Below are positions 1 through 6,238 of a stretch of 12,009 nt of DNA, piece after piece. Within the stretch, counting starts at the first letter, position 1, and every line of letters starts with the position of its first letter. A model generated the notes under the pieces. That model did not search any database. It saw only the letters and a list, made by a program, of their open reading frames with translations, and was not told where the DNA came from. Origin of the DNA: JAJDIA01 sp031555735 (GTDB lineage Bacteria > Bacteroidota > Bacteroidia > Bacteroidales > Tannerellaceae). The DNA is taken from the NCBI GenBank assembly GCA_031555735.1, contig JAVBUE010000074.1, forward strand, positions 1 to 12,009, in the 5' to 3' direction. The translations under genes were made by a program, and so were the position numbers.

Positions 1-11
1 TAAAAAACTAC

Positions 12-94
12 CATAGGTGAACGTTTCAACAAACATAGGTGGATGTTTGAACAAACATAGGTAGATGATTGAACAAACATAGGTGGATGTTTTT
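12..94. repeat. 22-bp tandem repeat array, about 3.7 units, each unit an inverted repeat
   Basis: Three full 22-bp units (12-33, 34-55, 56-77) and a partial fourth (78-94) follow each other without spacers; all begin CATAGGT. Taken from three bases earlier, units 2 and 4 read AAACAT-AGGTGG-ATGTTT, a perfect 6-bp inverted repeat around a 6-base centre. Unit 3 has one mismatch in the arm and unit 1 is more diverged. The array is too short in period and lacks unique spacers, so it is not CRISPR. The arrangement resembles iterons or an array of protein-binding sites, but no adjacent gene in the window explains it. Bases 1-11 do not fit the repeat, so the array appears to begin inside the window. 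Confidence 0.85.
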
Positions 95-95
95 G

Positions 96-127
96 CCTTC
101 CAATGGCGGAAATCAGCCAGTGGAAGG
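96..127. repeat. Inverted repeat (hairpin) next to the tandem array
   Basis: CCTTCCA (96-102) pairs with TGGAAGG (121-127); after one mismatch TGGC (104-107) pairs with GCCA (116-119), leaving an 8-base loop. That is an 11-bp stem with one mismatch. Neither strand has a T-run directly after it, so it is not an obvious terminator. A second pairing, GTGGAAGG (132-139) with CCTTCCAC (160-167), follows at once. Confidence 0.6.
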
Positions 128-287
128 AAGTGTGGAAGGAAACGCCCAAAAACGAGGACCCTTCCACAATAAGTAGCTGATAATGAAGGGAGTGGAAGCA
201 GTGGAAGGGAAAAAGGGCAAAGCCCCTGTATAGATTACATTTTTGTAATTCAAAACAGCTTCTAACCGCCCATGAAGTATCCTTCCC
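128..287. other. Gene-free spacer with GTGGAAG heptamers and short hairpins
   Basis: No ORF here looks like a real protein. GTGGAAG occurs at 132, 192 and 201 (also at 120 and 343 nearby), with its reverse complement CTTCCAC at 161. Two small hairpins are visible: GGGC-AAA-GCCC (215-225), which on the minus strand is followed by a short T-run (210-214) and could be a weak second terminator, and the perfect palindrome ATTACA-TTTT-TGTAAT (234-249). I see no tRNA and no transposon ends. The density of repeated words suggests a binding or recombination region rather than random spacer, but that is inference. Confidence 0.5.
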
Positions 288-325
288 AAAAAAAGTGGCA
301 CGACTCCCGAAAGGAATCATGCCAC
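288..325 (-). terminator. Rho-independent terminator of the barrel/lipoprotein unit
   Basis: Read on the minus strand, GTGGCATGATTCC (325-313) pairs with the segment ending in GTGCCAC (308-295) to give about 13 bp with two G-T wobbles and a very short loop. Seven T residues (294-288) follow directly. It lies 46 bases after the stop of the minus-strand barrel gene and is the right shape and orientation to end that transcript. Confidence 0.88.
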
Positions 326-370
326 CCGACATAGGTGTCTATGTGGAAGGTTTTGTGACTGGTTGCACCG

Positions 371-997
371 TCAGAATGCAATCCCTACACGGAGCCCCCA
401 ATTATTCAACCCGTCCACTTTATAGGTTAGCAATTCGCTGGAATTCGTTGCGTGACTGTAATACAGCGCGATGTGTGCGCCAAACTGTTTACCGGGAGCA
501 AAAACAGTCAGCCCCACTTCGGGAGAAGCATAGAATCCCCACGACTCATCGTAAATCTCCAACACATTCAGGTAAGAGGATGTCTTCCCGTAATTAGCCC
601 CTATCTTGGCGCCCACATACGGTTCAAACAATCCCTGGCGCGTGAAGGTATAACGGGCAACGGCCCCAAAGGGGATCTGGAAGATCGAATGTTGCTGGTC
701 GGAAGTGATCGATGCTGTTTCGCTCACATCCAGTGTCTGGCGTTCGATGTATTTATTATTCGTATGGAAGGCGAAGAAACCGCCCAGCGACACACTGCGG
801 GTAATGACGTATCCGCCTTCAAAACTGGCGCCCCAGCCACTGGTCTGGTCGGCAAAGTCTGTACTGAACGGCGTATTCAATTGCCAATCGATGTTGAAAT
901 AGGAATTCTTCACCAACTGTGCATTCGACACAGCGGGAAGCGCAACACATGCGACAAGCAAAGTGAATAATCGTATGGATGTTTGTATCTTTTTCAT
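371..997 (-). CDS. Outer-membrane beta-barrel protein (OmpA/OprF-like N-terminal barrel family)
   Basis: A 208-residue exported protein, probably a small eight-stranded barrel of the outer membrane. Residues 1-26 form a clear signal peptide (MKK start, hydrophobic core, cleavage after SNA before QL). The rest is a string of alternating amphipathic strands rich in Gly, Tyr and Phe, such as WGASFEGGYVI, FEPYVGAKIGANYG and ASPEVGLTVFA. It ends in NWGLRVGIAF, with the terminal Phe typical of barrels recognised by the Bam machinery. The ATG at 997 is chosen over an upstream TTG at 1009 because it puts MKK at the head of the signal peptide. It starts 30 bases after the lipoprotein gene stops, so the two are probably co-transcribed and end at the 288-325 terminator. 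Family assignment is by overall character; no specific function can be given. Confidence 0.85.
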   Translation of the reverse strand: MKKIQTSIRLFTLLVACVALPAVSNAQLVKNSYFNIDWQLNTPFSTDFADQTSGWGASFEGGYVITRSVSLGGFFAFHTNNKYIERQTLDVSETASITSDQQHSIFQIPFGAVARYTFTRQGLFEPYVGAKIGANYGKTSSYLNVLEIYDESWGFYASPEVGLTVFAPGKQFGAHIALYYSHATNSSELLTYKVDGLNNWGLRVGIAF

Positions 998-1027
998 ATG
1001 AATTCTCAATTATTTAAACGTTCTTAT

Positions 1028-1663
1028 TTATTTTTGTATATACGGTGATTGGGCAAAAGCCTGGTTGATTCCGGTAACGGCCAGGTCGGTATCAACCGAT
1101 GTGGAACCGGACAGCAGGCCGCCCAGATAGGTTGTCCAGTTTACGGTAAGCTTACTGTCACCACCTGTCGGACTGTTTTTCAAGTCCACAATTTCACCTA
1201 AAATCGAACCTACTTCATATGAATAAGCGATCGTATATGGATAATACCATCCACTCCAGTCGCCCCAATAGTACGGATACCAGTAGTACGGATAGCCCCA
1301 CCACCAATACGGATAATCGTAGTAATCAACAAAATAACTCACGTCTTCCACGTAAGAGACCTGCACGCCCAGATCGGCATCGTCTTTATCAGCCACACGG
1401 GTATATCCCCGGCTGTCCATGTTTTGCTGAAACGTTTTCAACACGGTGGTCGCTTCGCTCGATTTCCAATAAACAGGCGTTTTACTGTTTGAAATCAGCA
1501 ACACGCTATCGGGCAGATAGTAGGTACCATAGGAGGCAAAGTTGGCCGACTTGTCATGGTTTGTATATACCACGAAGTTACCATCCACTTCCGACAGATC
1601 CGGCTCCTTCTGGCACGCCGACAGCAGAAGCACCAATGCAAAAAAAGGAATAATCTTTTTCAT
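1028..1663 (-). CDS. DUF4136 family lipoprotein with an aromatic-rich tract
   Basis: A 211-residue lipoprotein. Residues 1-17 are a lipoprotein signal with lipobox LSAC, so Cys17 would be lipidated. The following QKEPD is acidic and resembles the lipoprotein export signal known from Bacteroidetes surface lipoproteins, so surface exposure is possible. The early segment (YGTYYLPDSV, about residues 45-54) and the overall layout match DUF4136, a widespread Gram-negative lipoprotein family of unknown function. Residues 110-148 form a striking tract in which about half the positions are Tyr or Trp (for example YWWWGYPYYWYPYYWG), probably a low-complexity insertion. It precedes the small barrel gene by 30 bases in the same direction and probably forms an operon with it. 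No clear TAnnTTTG promoter was found in the spacer upstream. Confidence 0.85.
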   Translation of the reverse strand: MKKIIPFFALVLLLSACQKEPDLSEVDGNFVVYTNHDKSANFASYGTYYLPDSVLLISNSKTPVYWKSSEATTVLKTFQQNMDSRGYTRVADKDDADLGVQVSYVEDVSYFVDYYDYPYWWWGYPYYWYPYYWGDWSGWYYPYTIAYSYEVGSILGEIVDLKNSPTGGDSKLTVNWTTYLGGLLSGSTSVDTDLAVTGINQAFAQSPYIQK

Positions 1664-1762
1664 TTCAAATTAATTTATTTTAATTAATACTATGGTCAGA
1701 TATGTTTTTGTTTGCTAACCATATTTGAAACAGCACAGATATGTGAATTGTTTGATACAGAT

Positions 1763-1799
1763 AAAAAAAAGAGGATGTGTCGATTTGACACACCCTCTT
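1763..1799 (-). terminator. Rho-independent terminator of the PorT-like barrel gene
   Basis: On the minus strand AAGAGGGTGTGTC (1799-1787) pairs with GACACATCCTCTT (1781-1769), a 13-bp stem with one mismatch and a 5-base loop. Eight T residues (1770-1763) follow. It lies 27 bases past the stop at 1827 and separates that gene from the lipoprotein/barrel unit downstream, which therefore needs its own promoter. Confidence 0.92.
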
Positions 1800-1826
1800 C
1801 TTTATTATCACTTACTCTACAATCTG

Positions 1827-2420
1827 TCAGAATAAGACAACTGCCGTAATGGCCCATCCCCGGTTCTTCCCGTTTGATTCGGTGAATGAACTTGATGTGA
1901 TCGGTTCGACGCTATAATTATCCGTCAGCCCCAGTCCATAGGTAACCCCCAGTTGCAAATGATTAAGCAATTCCACACCCGCGCCGAAGTTCAGTCCTGC
2001 GGAGAAGCTCTTGGCCTCGATCTGGTTCTTTACCGTTGTCCAGTAATCATCGCCTCCCACCTTAAAGCCAATATAGGGACCGGCGGCAATGTACGGCTTT
2101 ACCAGCGGGATGCCCAGTTTCCATTTCAGGTTTAACGGAACATCGATATAATCAGACGACACATCCTCCCCATCCATATTCATTCCTTTTTTAGAATACA
2201 GTACACCCAGGTCGAATCCAACGCCCAGGAGAGGCATCGTGGCCTCGATCATCGGGCCGATCTGGAATCCCGTCAGGTTATCCGCATCCACCACACTCTT
2301 ATCAAAACTGACGGTGGAGATATTCACCCCGCCTTTTACCCCAAAACGCAGTTGCGCCTGTGTCGGCACTACGCAGAGCGCCAACAACACAACGACGATA
2401 TAAGCTGCCATTCTTTTCAT
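1827..2420 (-). CDS. PorT-like outer-membrane beta-barrel protein (porin family)
   Basis: A 197-residue exported barrel. The signal peptide spans about residues 1-22 (MKRM start, long hydrophobic core, cleavage after TQA). The mature protein opens with QLRFGVKGGVNISTVSF, the hallmark of the Bacteroidetes 'outer membrane protein beta-barrel' (PorT-like) family, and continues with strand-turn-strand repeats such as FGAGVELLNHLQLGVTYGLGL. The last residues, WAITAVVLF, end in Phe as expected for a barrel. An ATG at 2426 is also in frame, two codons upstream; 2420 is preferred for its normal signal peptide, but the choice matters little. It has its own promoter (2447-2477) and terminator (1763-1799), so it is a monocistronic unit. 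Members of this family are numerous and mostly of unknown function. Confidence 0.87.
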   Translation of the reverse strand: MKRMAAYIVVVLLALCVVPTQAQLRFGVKGGVNISTVSFDKSVVDADNLTGFQIGPMIEATMPLLGVGFDLGVLYSKKGMNMDGEDVSSDYIDVPLNLKWKLGIPLVKPYIAAGPYIGFKVGGDDYWTTVKNQIEAKSFSAGLNFGAGVELLNHLQLGVTYGLGLTDNYSVEPITSSSFTESNGKNRGWAITAVVLF

Positions 2421-2446
2421 ATACATCTACTTTTAGTTATACGTTA

Positions 2447-2477
2447 CAAATATATCCATCTTCAGCTATAGAAACAA
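2447..2477 (-). promoter_or_regulatory. Bacteroidetes-type promoter of the PorT-like gene
   Basis: On the minus strand a perfect -7 element TATATTTG (2454-2447; consensus TAnnTTTG) is preceded, 20 bases upstream, by TTG (2477-2475) as the -33 element. Transcription would start near 2440, about 15-20 bases before the start codon. Confidence 0.7.
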
Positions 2478-2501
2478 GCCAAAAGGCGTAAGTGTTTAAT
2501 T

Positions 2502-2530
2502 CTCCCGCTATTTTAGGATGATGGCGGGAG
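2502..2530 (-). terminator. Hairpin spanning the stop codon of the DPP-IV-like gene, possible weak terminator
   Basis: On the minus strand CTCCCGC (2530-2524) pairs perfectly with GCGGGAG (2508-2502) around a 15-base loop containing the last codons. A proper T-run is lacking (the 3' side is AATTAAAC), so it may be an RNA-end stabiliser rather than a terminator. No better terminator was found before the next gene. Confidence 0.35.
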
Positions 2531-4631
2531 CCTCTTTCCCGAACAGGTAGCGGTACCAGAACCGGTAACTGTCGTTCTGTGAATGGATCGCTTTCGCCCC
2601 ACCCCATCCATGGCGTTCACCCGGATACAGCATGAATTCGAACTCCTTGTTCAGGTTTTCCAGCTTATCAACCAGCTGGATACTGTTCTGCAGGTGTACG
2701 TTATCATCCATCGTGCCATGTACGATGCGTAACATGGAATTCGGTCCGCCTTTGTATTTGCCGGCATGGGTCATGACGGAGTTGAAGGCATACCCCTCCG
2801 GGTTATCAGCCGGTGCATCCATATACCGTTCAGTGTAGTGCGAGTCGTAAAGCATCCAGTCGGTCACCGAGAAGCTGGCGATGCCGTAGTTGAAATATTC
2901 GGATCCGTAAGTCAGCGCAAACGCCGTCACATAACCACCATAGCTTCCGCCGTTGATACCGATCTTCGTGTCATCCACAAACGGTTTCTCACAGAGATAC
3001 TTCACCCAGGCGATATAATCTTCCATCTCCCATTTACCCAGGTTGCGGTGCATGAAGTCCATCCCCTTCTTGCCGCATTTACCGGATCCGCGATGGTCGA
3101 TATTCACCTGGATCACCCCTTCTTTCGCCCACCACTGGTTGCCGGCGCCTACACTCCGCCAGGTATCCGAGACAGAGCCGGCATTCGGTCCGCCGTAAAT
3201 GCTGATGATCACCGGATACTTCTTGTTCGGATCCAGATGCAGCGGCCAGATGATCGTTCCGGGAAGCCTGAACCCGTCTGCCGTTTCCAGCCAATGCATT
3301 TCGGGGAGTGCCAACTCATACTGGTCGAATTCCGTGTCTTTACCATCCGCCAGTTCTTTCACCTTGCCGGTTTTCACATCCACCAACGCCAGGCGTGTCG
3401 GTGTAGCGACATTGGAATAGGCGGTGAGGAACTGTTTGCAGTCGGGTGAGAGCTGTACGTTATGGCTGTACTCTCCGAAGGTGAGGCGTTTCTGCTTCGT
3501 CCCATCCAGGCGGACACAGTATAAATCACGGCGGGTGGATATTTCACCGTTGGAAACAAAGTAAACGGTCTTTTCCTTTTCGTTGGCGGCGAGTATCTGT
3601 GTACCCCACAGGTTACCGGCCGTCAGTTTTTTCTTCAGGCTGCCGTCGTTGTTATGGTAATAGATCTGCTCCCAGCCATCGAAATCACGCACGAGCAGGA
3701 ATCCGTCGGACACCCAGGTTATACCCTCGATCCAATCGATCCATGTCGGTTGTTTTTCATCATAGATGGCTTTAACGGCGCCATTGGAGGGATCCATATC
3801 ATACAATTTCAGGTTGTTCTGGTCGCGGTTCATCCATTGCACGATCAAAGAACTACCATCCCTGCGCCAGAAGGGTTGGCCGAAATACTGGTCGTCGTTC
3901 TCGTTAAAAGCCGCCCATTGTACGGCGCCTCCTTCCACTCCCACGATACCTACTCGAACGGTCGGGTTCGGATCACCGGCTTTCGGATACCGGGTTTCTT
4001 CCAGGAATCCGTGCTTGCCTTCCGAGTTATAGATCGGGAACATGGGCACACGGGTATCGTCGCTGCGGAAGAAGGCGATCTTCCGGCTGTCGGGCGACCA
4101 CCAGAACGCTCGGTAGCGGGTAGCCCGTCCCAGGATCTCCTCGTAATACACCCACGAAGCCCAGCCATTCAGGATCAGGTCGGAGCCGTCGTCGGTATAA
4201 CGTATTTCTTTCCCGTCGGCGACACGGATCGCATACAAATTATTGTTCCGGGTAAAGGCCACCCATTGGTTATCGGGCGACAGGGTCGGGTTCTTCTCAA
4301 GCTCCGGGGTAGTGGTCAGCCGCCGTTCGTTGCCATTCTCCATGAAATAGATATCGTTTTCTTTCAGCAGGACCGAAAAAGTGGCTGTTGCCGGTTTATA
4401 GGCTGCCTCCTCTCCACTGCGGACATCCACCGCATACACTTTGCGGTCGGCACCCGATCCCTTATATAAAAGGTAATGGGAGGCATCCGCCCAACCCATC
4501 GGCAGGGGAACCGGTTTCTCGATCCCATTCGCCCCCTTTACAATTTGTTCGTCAGTGAGTTGTTTTTTCTGGGAAAAACCGGAGATGGCAAGGGCGCAAC
4601 ATCCGGCACATAGTAGAAATAAGCGCTTCAT
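2508..4631 (-). CDS. Dipeptidyl-peptidase IV-like serine protease (S9 family)
   Basis: A 707-residue exported protease that probably removes dipeptides from the N-terminus of peptides, favouring Pro or Ala in second place; it would act in the periplasm or at the outer membrane in peptide scavenging. Residues 1-20 are a signal peptide (cleavage near GFS-Q). Residues from about 40 to 440 fit the DPP-IV beta-propeller and contain the double-Glu motif WVYYEEILGR (Glu164-Glu165), which binds the substrate amino terminus in DPP-IV. The alpha/beta-hydrolase domain follows (about 450-700): oxyanion Tyr479 in YGGP, nucleophile Ser563 in GGSYGGY, Asp642 in HGTMDDNVH and His674 in ERHGWGG. All key residues are present and the length is normal. 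Prolyl tripeptidyl peptidase is a close alternative. The gene is divergent from the Card1-like nuclease, with a possible -7 element at 4683-4690. Confidence 0.93.
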   Translation of the reverse strand: MKRLFLLCAGCCALAISGFSQKKQLTDEQIVKGANGIEKPVPLPMGWADASHYLLYKGSGADRKVYAVDVRSGEEAAYKPATATFSVLLKENDIYFMENGNERRLTTTPELEKNPTLSPDNQWVAFTRNNNLYAIRVADGKEIRYTDDGSDLILNGWASWVYYEEILGRATRYRAFWWSPDSRKIAFFRSDDTRVPMFPIYNSEGKHGFLEETRYPKAGDPNPTVRVGIVGVEGGAVQWAAFNENDDQYFGQPFWRRDGSSLIVQWMNRDQNNLKLYDMDPSNGAVKAIYDEKQPTWIDWIEGITWVSDGFLLVRDFDGWEQIYYHNNDGSLKKKLTAGNLWGTQILAANEKEKTVYFVSNGEISTRRDLYCVRLDGTKQKRLTFGEYSHNVQLSPDCKQFLTAYSNVATPTRLALVDVKTGKVKELADGKDTEFDQYELALPEMHWLETADGFRLPGTIIWPLHLDPNKKYPVIISIYGGPNAGSVSDTWRSVGAGNQWWAKEGVIQVNIDHRGSGKCGKKGMDFMHRNLGKWEMEDYIAWVKYLCEKPFVDDTKIGINGGSYGGYVTAFALTYGSEYFNYGIASFSVTDWMLYDSHYTERYMDAPADNPEGYAFNSVMTHAGKYKGGPNSMLRIVHGTMDDNVHLQNSIQLVDKLENLNKEFEFMLYPGERHGWGGAKAIHSQNDSYRFWYRYLFGKEAPAIILK

Positions 4632-4675
4632 ACGGAATAGATTTTATGCAAAAACGAATTAGTAAGAATTATACC

Positions 4676-4710
4676 TTGCGGCCAAAGGTAAGAATAATCA
4701 TGTATATTTG
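4676..4710 (+). promoter_or_regulatory. Promoter of the Card1-like nuclease gene
   Basis: The -7 element TATATTTG (4703-4710) matches TAnnTTTG exactly. The nearest -33 candidate is TTG at 4676-4678, 24 bases away, rather longer than the usual 19-21. The leader would be under 20 bases to the ATG at 4735. It overlaps the opposing promoter of the protease gene. Confidence 0.6.
4683..4690 (-). promoter_or_regulatory. Probable -7 promoter element for the DPP-IV-like gene
   Basis: TACCTTTG on the minus strand is a perfect match to TAnnTTTG and identical to the -7 element of the O-acylation operon at 6162. No TTTG or TTG lies at the usual distance upstream, so the -33 part is weak. The predicted start near 4676 gives a leader of about 45 bases. 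Confidence 0.5.
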
Positions 4711-4734
4711 CGGCGTACAATCCACTATTTCAGT

Positions 4735-5853
4735 ATGACACACCAGATTATCCTGCTTGGCAAAGACATTACATCCGTCTATCACGGTATCAAAGAGTTT
4801 GGACCGGATTGCATCCACCTGCTCTATACCGAACAAACACGGCATATCGCCGAACCGATGTACGATCTGCTTCCGACGTCCATCCAACGGTACTGCTACC
4901 ATACGGCACCCTACGACGGAAACGAGGTAGCCGCTATCTGCCGTTCGATCCACCAGACACATGCGGGATCATTTACCTATCATTTGTCTGAAGGGACCAA
5001 ACCGATGATGCTGGCGGCATTCCAGGTGGCAAGCGAACAGGGTGTACGCGCCTTTTACCTGACCCAGATGGGCGAGCTGATCTGGCTCGACACCTTCGAA
5101 AGCCAGCCGATGCACAGCCAATTGGAGAATGAAGAAATCGTCCACCTGAGCGGCAATACGCTATCCGGTTATCATGATATCAAGCAGCTTAGCCAAGATA
5201 CCGTATGGGCTTCCACGCAGATCAGACTGTTTATAGAGAACTACCCGCGCGAACAGGCCCGGCTACAGAAGTTCTTCGGCATCTTCTGCCATCGGCAGAT
5301 TGCCCGGCTGCCGGCTTCCAAGGTATTGGGTGACGATCTCCACTTCAAGCAGAAAAACGGGGGATTGCTCATCACCCAGCGGGGACACGTACTGCTTCGC
5401 CTGCCACAGGCGAACGCCATCCATCTCTTCTTCAAAGGCAGTTGGTGGGAAACTCTGGTAGCCAACCAGATCCGCCTCTGGAGCCAGCAGAAAAAGAATC
5501 CGCCGCAAGTGTGGCAGAATGTGCTATTCCAGACAGAAAAGAAAGAAACACAAACGAAAAACGAGGTGGATGTGCTGGTCAACGGCATCCAGAAACTCAT
5601 CTTTATCGAATGTAAGTCCGGACAGGTGACGCAAAACGACATCTACAAGATCGACGGCGTGCGTGAGACTTACGGAGGCGACATCTCCCGGGCGGTGCTT
5701 GCCAGTTACCAACCGGTGGAAACCAGTATCCGGGAGAAGTGCAACGACCTCCAGATCCACGTCTTCGCCCCTTCGCATCCCGACGAACGGATGTACCACC
5801 TGGATATGCTGCCCGGCTGGATGGACTGGCTGACGGAAGAGCTCCAGCTCTGA
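4735..5853 (+). CDS. Card1/Can2-like CARF plus PD-(D/E)XK nuclease (DUF1887)
   Basis: A 372-residue cytoplasmic protein with the two-part layout of Card1/Can2, nucleases switched on by cyclic tetra-adenylate made by type III CRISPR (Cas10) systems. Residues 1-120 are a CARF-type Rossmann domain: strand IILLGK at the start, IHLLYTE after the first helix, and the ligand-site motif SEGTKPMMLA (85-94), a variant of the usual TGGTKPM. A middle segment (about 155-230) probably forms the winged-helix linker. The C-terminal restriction-endonuclease fold has Glu239 (WWETLVANQI), Asp279 (NEVDVLV) and Glu292-x-Lys294 (FIECKSG), so the metal-binding site looks intact. By family it should cut single-stranded nucleic acid or nick DNA. 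The ATG at 4735 is used rather than a TTG at 4708 that lies inside the -7 element. No cas gene or CRISPR array is in the window, so the activating signal must come from elsewhere or differ. Confidence 0.88.
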   Translation: MTHQIILLGKDITSVYHGIKEFGPDCIHLLYTEQTRHIAEPMYDLLPTSIQRYCYHTAPYDGNEVAAICRSIHQTHAGSFTYHLSEGTKPMMLAAFQVASEQGVRAFYLTQMGELIWLDTFESQPMHSQLENEEIVHLSGNTLSGYHDIKQLSQDTVWASTQIRLFIENYPREQARLQKFFGIFCHRQIARLPASKVLGDDLHFKQKNGGLLITQRGHVLLRLPQANAIHLFFKGSWWETLVANQIRLWSQQKKNPPQVWQNVLFQTEKKETQTKNEVDVLVNGIQKLIFIECKSGQVTQNDIYKIDGVRETYGGDISRAVLASYQPVETSIREKCNDLQIHVFAPSHPDERMYHLDMLPGWMDWLTEELQL

Positions 5854-5857
5854 TCCT

Positions 5858-6113
5858 TTTTGCCGGACTCGTATCCTCCTGTCGGATCGGGCAAAACAAT
5901 CTGTGCTTCCGGTCGGTTATTAGGAAGCATGGAACAACGAACAGGACCATCGTTGTTCGAGAATGATATACCGGCCGCCGGCCTCTTCCGTCCCGTAATG
6001 TACCACCCTCCCACCCACTGGAGGCAACCTTCTCCGCCCTGGAATAATCGAGGCGGCAGAATGCCCCGGACACATTCCGCGAAAAAAGACGAGGCCGGCT
6101 CCGGTTTTCTTTT
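5858..6113 (+). other. GC-rich structured spacer, possible structured RNA
   Basis: No credible protein is encoded on either strand. Hairpins follow one another: TTTTGCC/GGCAAAA (5858-5864 with 5890-5896) with an inner stem; TGCTTCC/GGAAGCA (5904-5910 with 5923-5929); GAACAACGA/TCGTTGTTC (5932-5940 with 5950-5958); and a 9-bp long-range pair GCCGGCCTC/GAGGCCGGC (5977-5985 with 6091-6099) enclosing a smaller CCGCC/GGCGG stem. The 3' edge on the plus strand is TTTTCTTTT, suggesting transcription left to right, as a 3' extension of the nuclease mRNA or an independent RNA. It matches no RNA family I can recognise. A decayed gene remnant is the main alternative. Confidence 0.35.
6084..6113 (+). terminator. 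Possible terminator before the O-acylation operon
   Basis: AAAAGA (6084-6089) pairs with TCTTTT (6108-6113) around a GC-rich core containing GAGGCCGGCTCCGG, and the 3' arm is itself a T-rich run. The core can also pair with 5977-5985, so two competing folds exist. It would insulate the operon from the nuclease gene. The A-rich arm on the other side means it might work in both directions. Confidence 0.35.
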
Positions 6114-6138
6114 CAATAGTGAATTTAAACGCATTTCT

Positions 6139-6169
6139 TTTGTGTTTTCGTTTTTACGATATACCTTTG
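6139..6169 (+). promoter_or_regulatory. Bacteroidetes-type promoter of the SGNH-SGNH-MBOAT operon
   Basis: The -33 element TTTG (6139-6142) and the -7 element TACCTTTG (6162-6169) are separated by exactly 19 bases, the best promoter match in the window. Transcription would begin near 6175, giving a leader of about 63 bases before the ATG at 6239. Confidence 0.8.
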
Positions 6170-6238
6170 CACGGCAAAAATGTAAAAGTTTGACAACAGA
6201 TATAAAACCGCAACGTTTTTAGAACTTGACTGACAAGT

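Noticed and set aside
12..94. Possible CRISPR array at the left edge, prompted by the nearby Card1-like gene
   Set aside because: The units are 22 bp and directly abutting; there are no unique spacers of 25-45 bp, and no cas genes are present.
113..301. Minus-strand 62-residue ORF rich in Phe, Pro and Ser
   Set aside because: It runs through the GTGGAAG-repeat spacer and into the terminator T-run, has no recognisable domain and its composition simply reflects the repeats.
452..970. Plus-strand 172-residue ORF
   Set aside because: It lies antisense within the beta-barrel gene, which has a signal peptide and a barrel pattern; the plus-strand translation has neither.
3654..4469. Plus-strand 271-residue ORF
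   Set aside because: It is antisense to the propeller region of the DPP-IV-like gene, whose catalytic residues are all intact; it is an open shadow frame in GC-rich coding DNA.
5603..6134. Two minus-strand ORFs (142 and 156 residues) spanning the nuclease 3' end and the spacer
   Set aside because: They overlap the conserved nuclease domain antisense and have Arg/Gly/Ser-rich translations with no motif. A gene remnant cannot be fully excluded and is mentioned under the structured spacer.
5860..6222. Plus-strand 120-residue ORF in the spacer after the nuclease gene
   Set aside because: It needs a TTG start, covers the hairpins and the operon promoter, and shows no domain or sensible composition.
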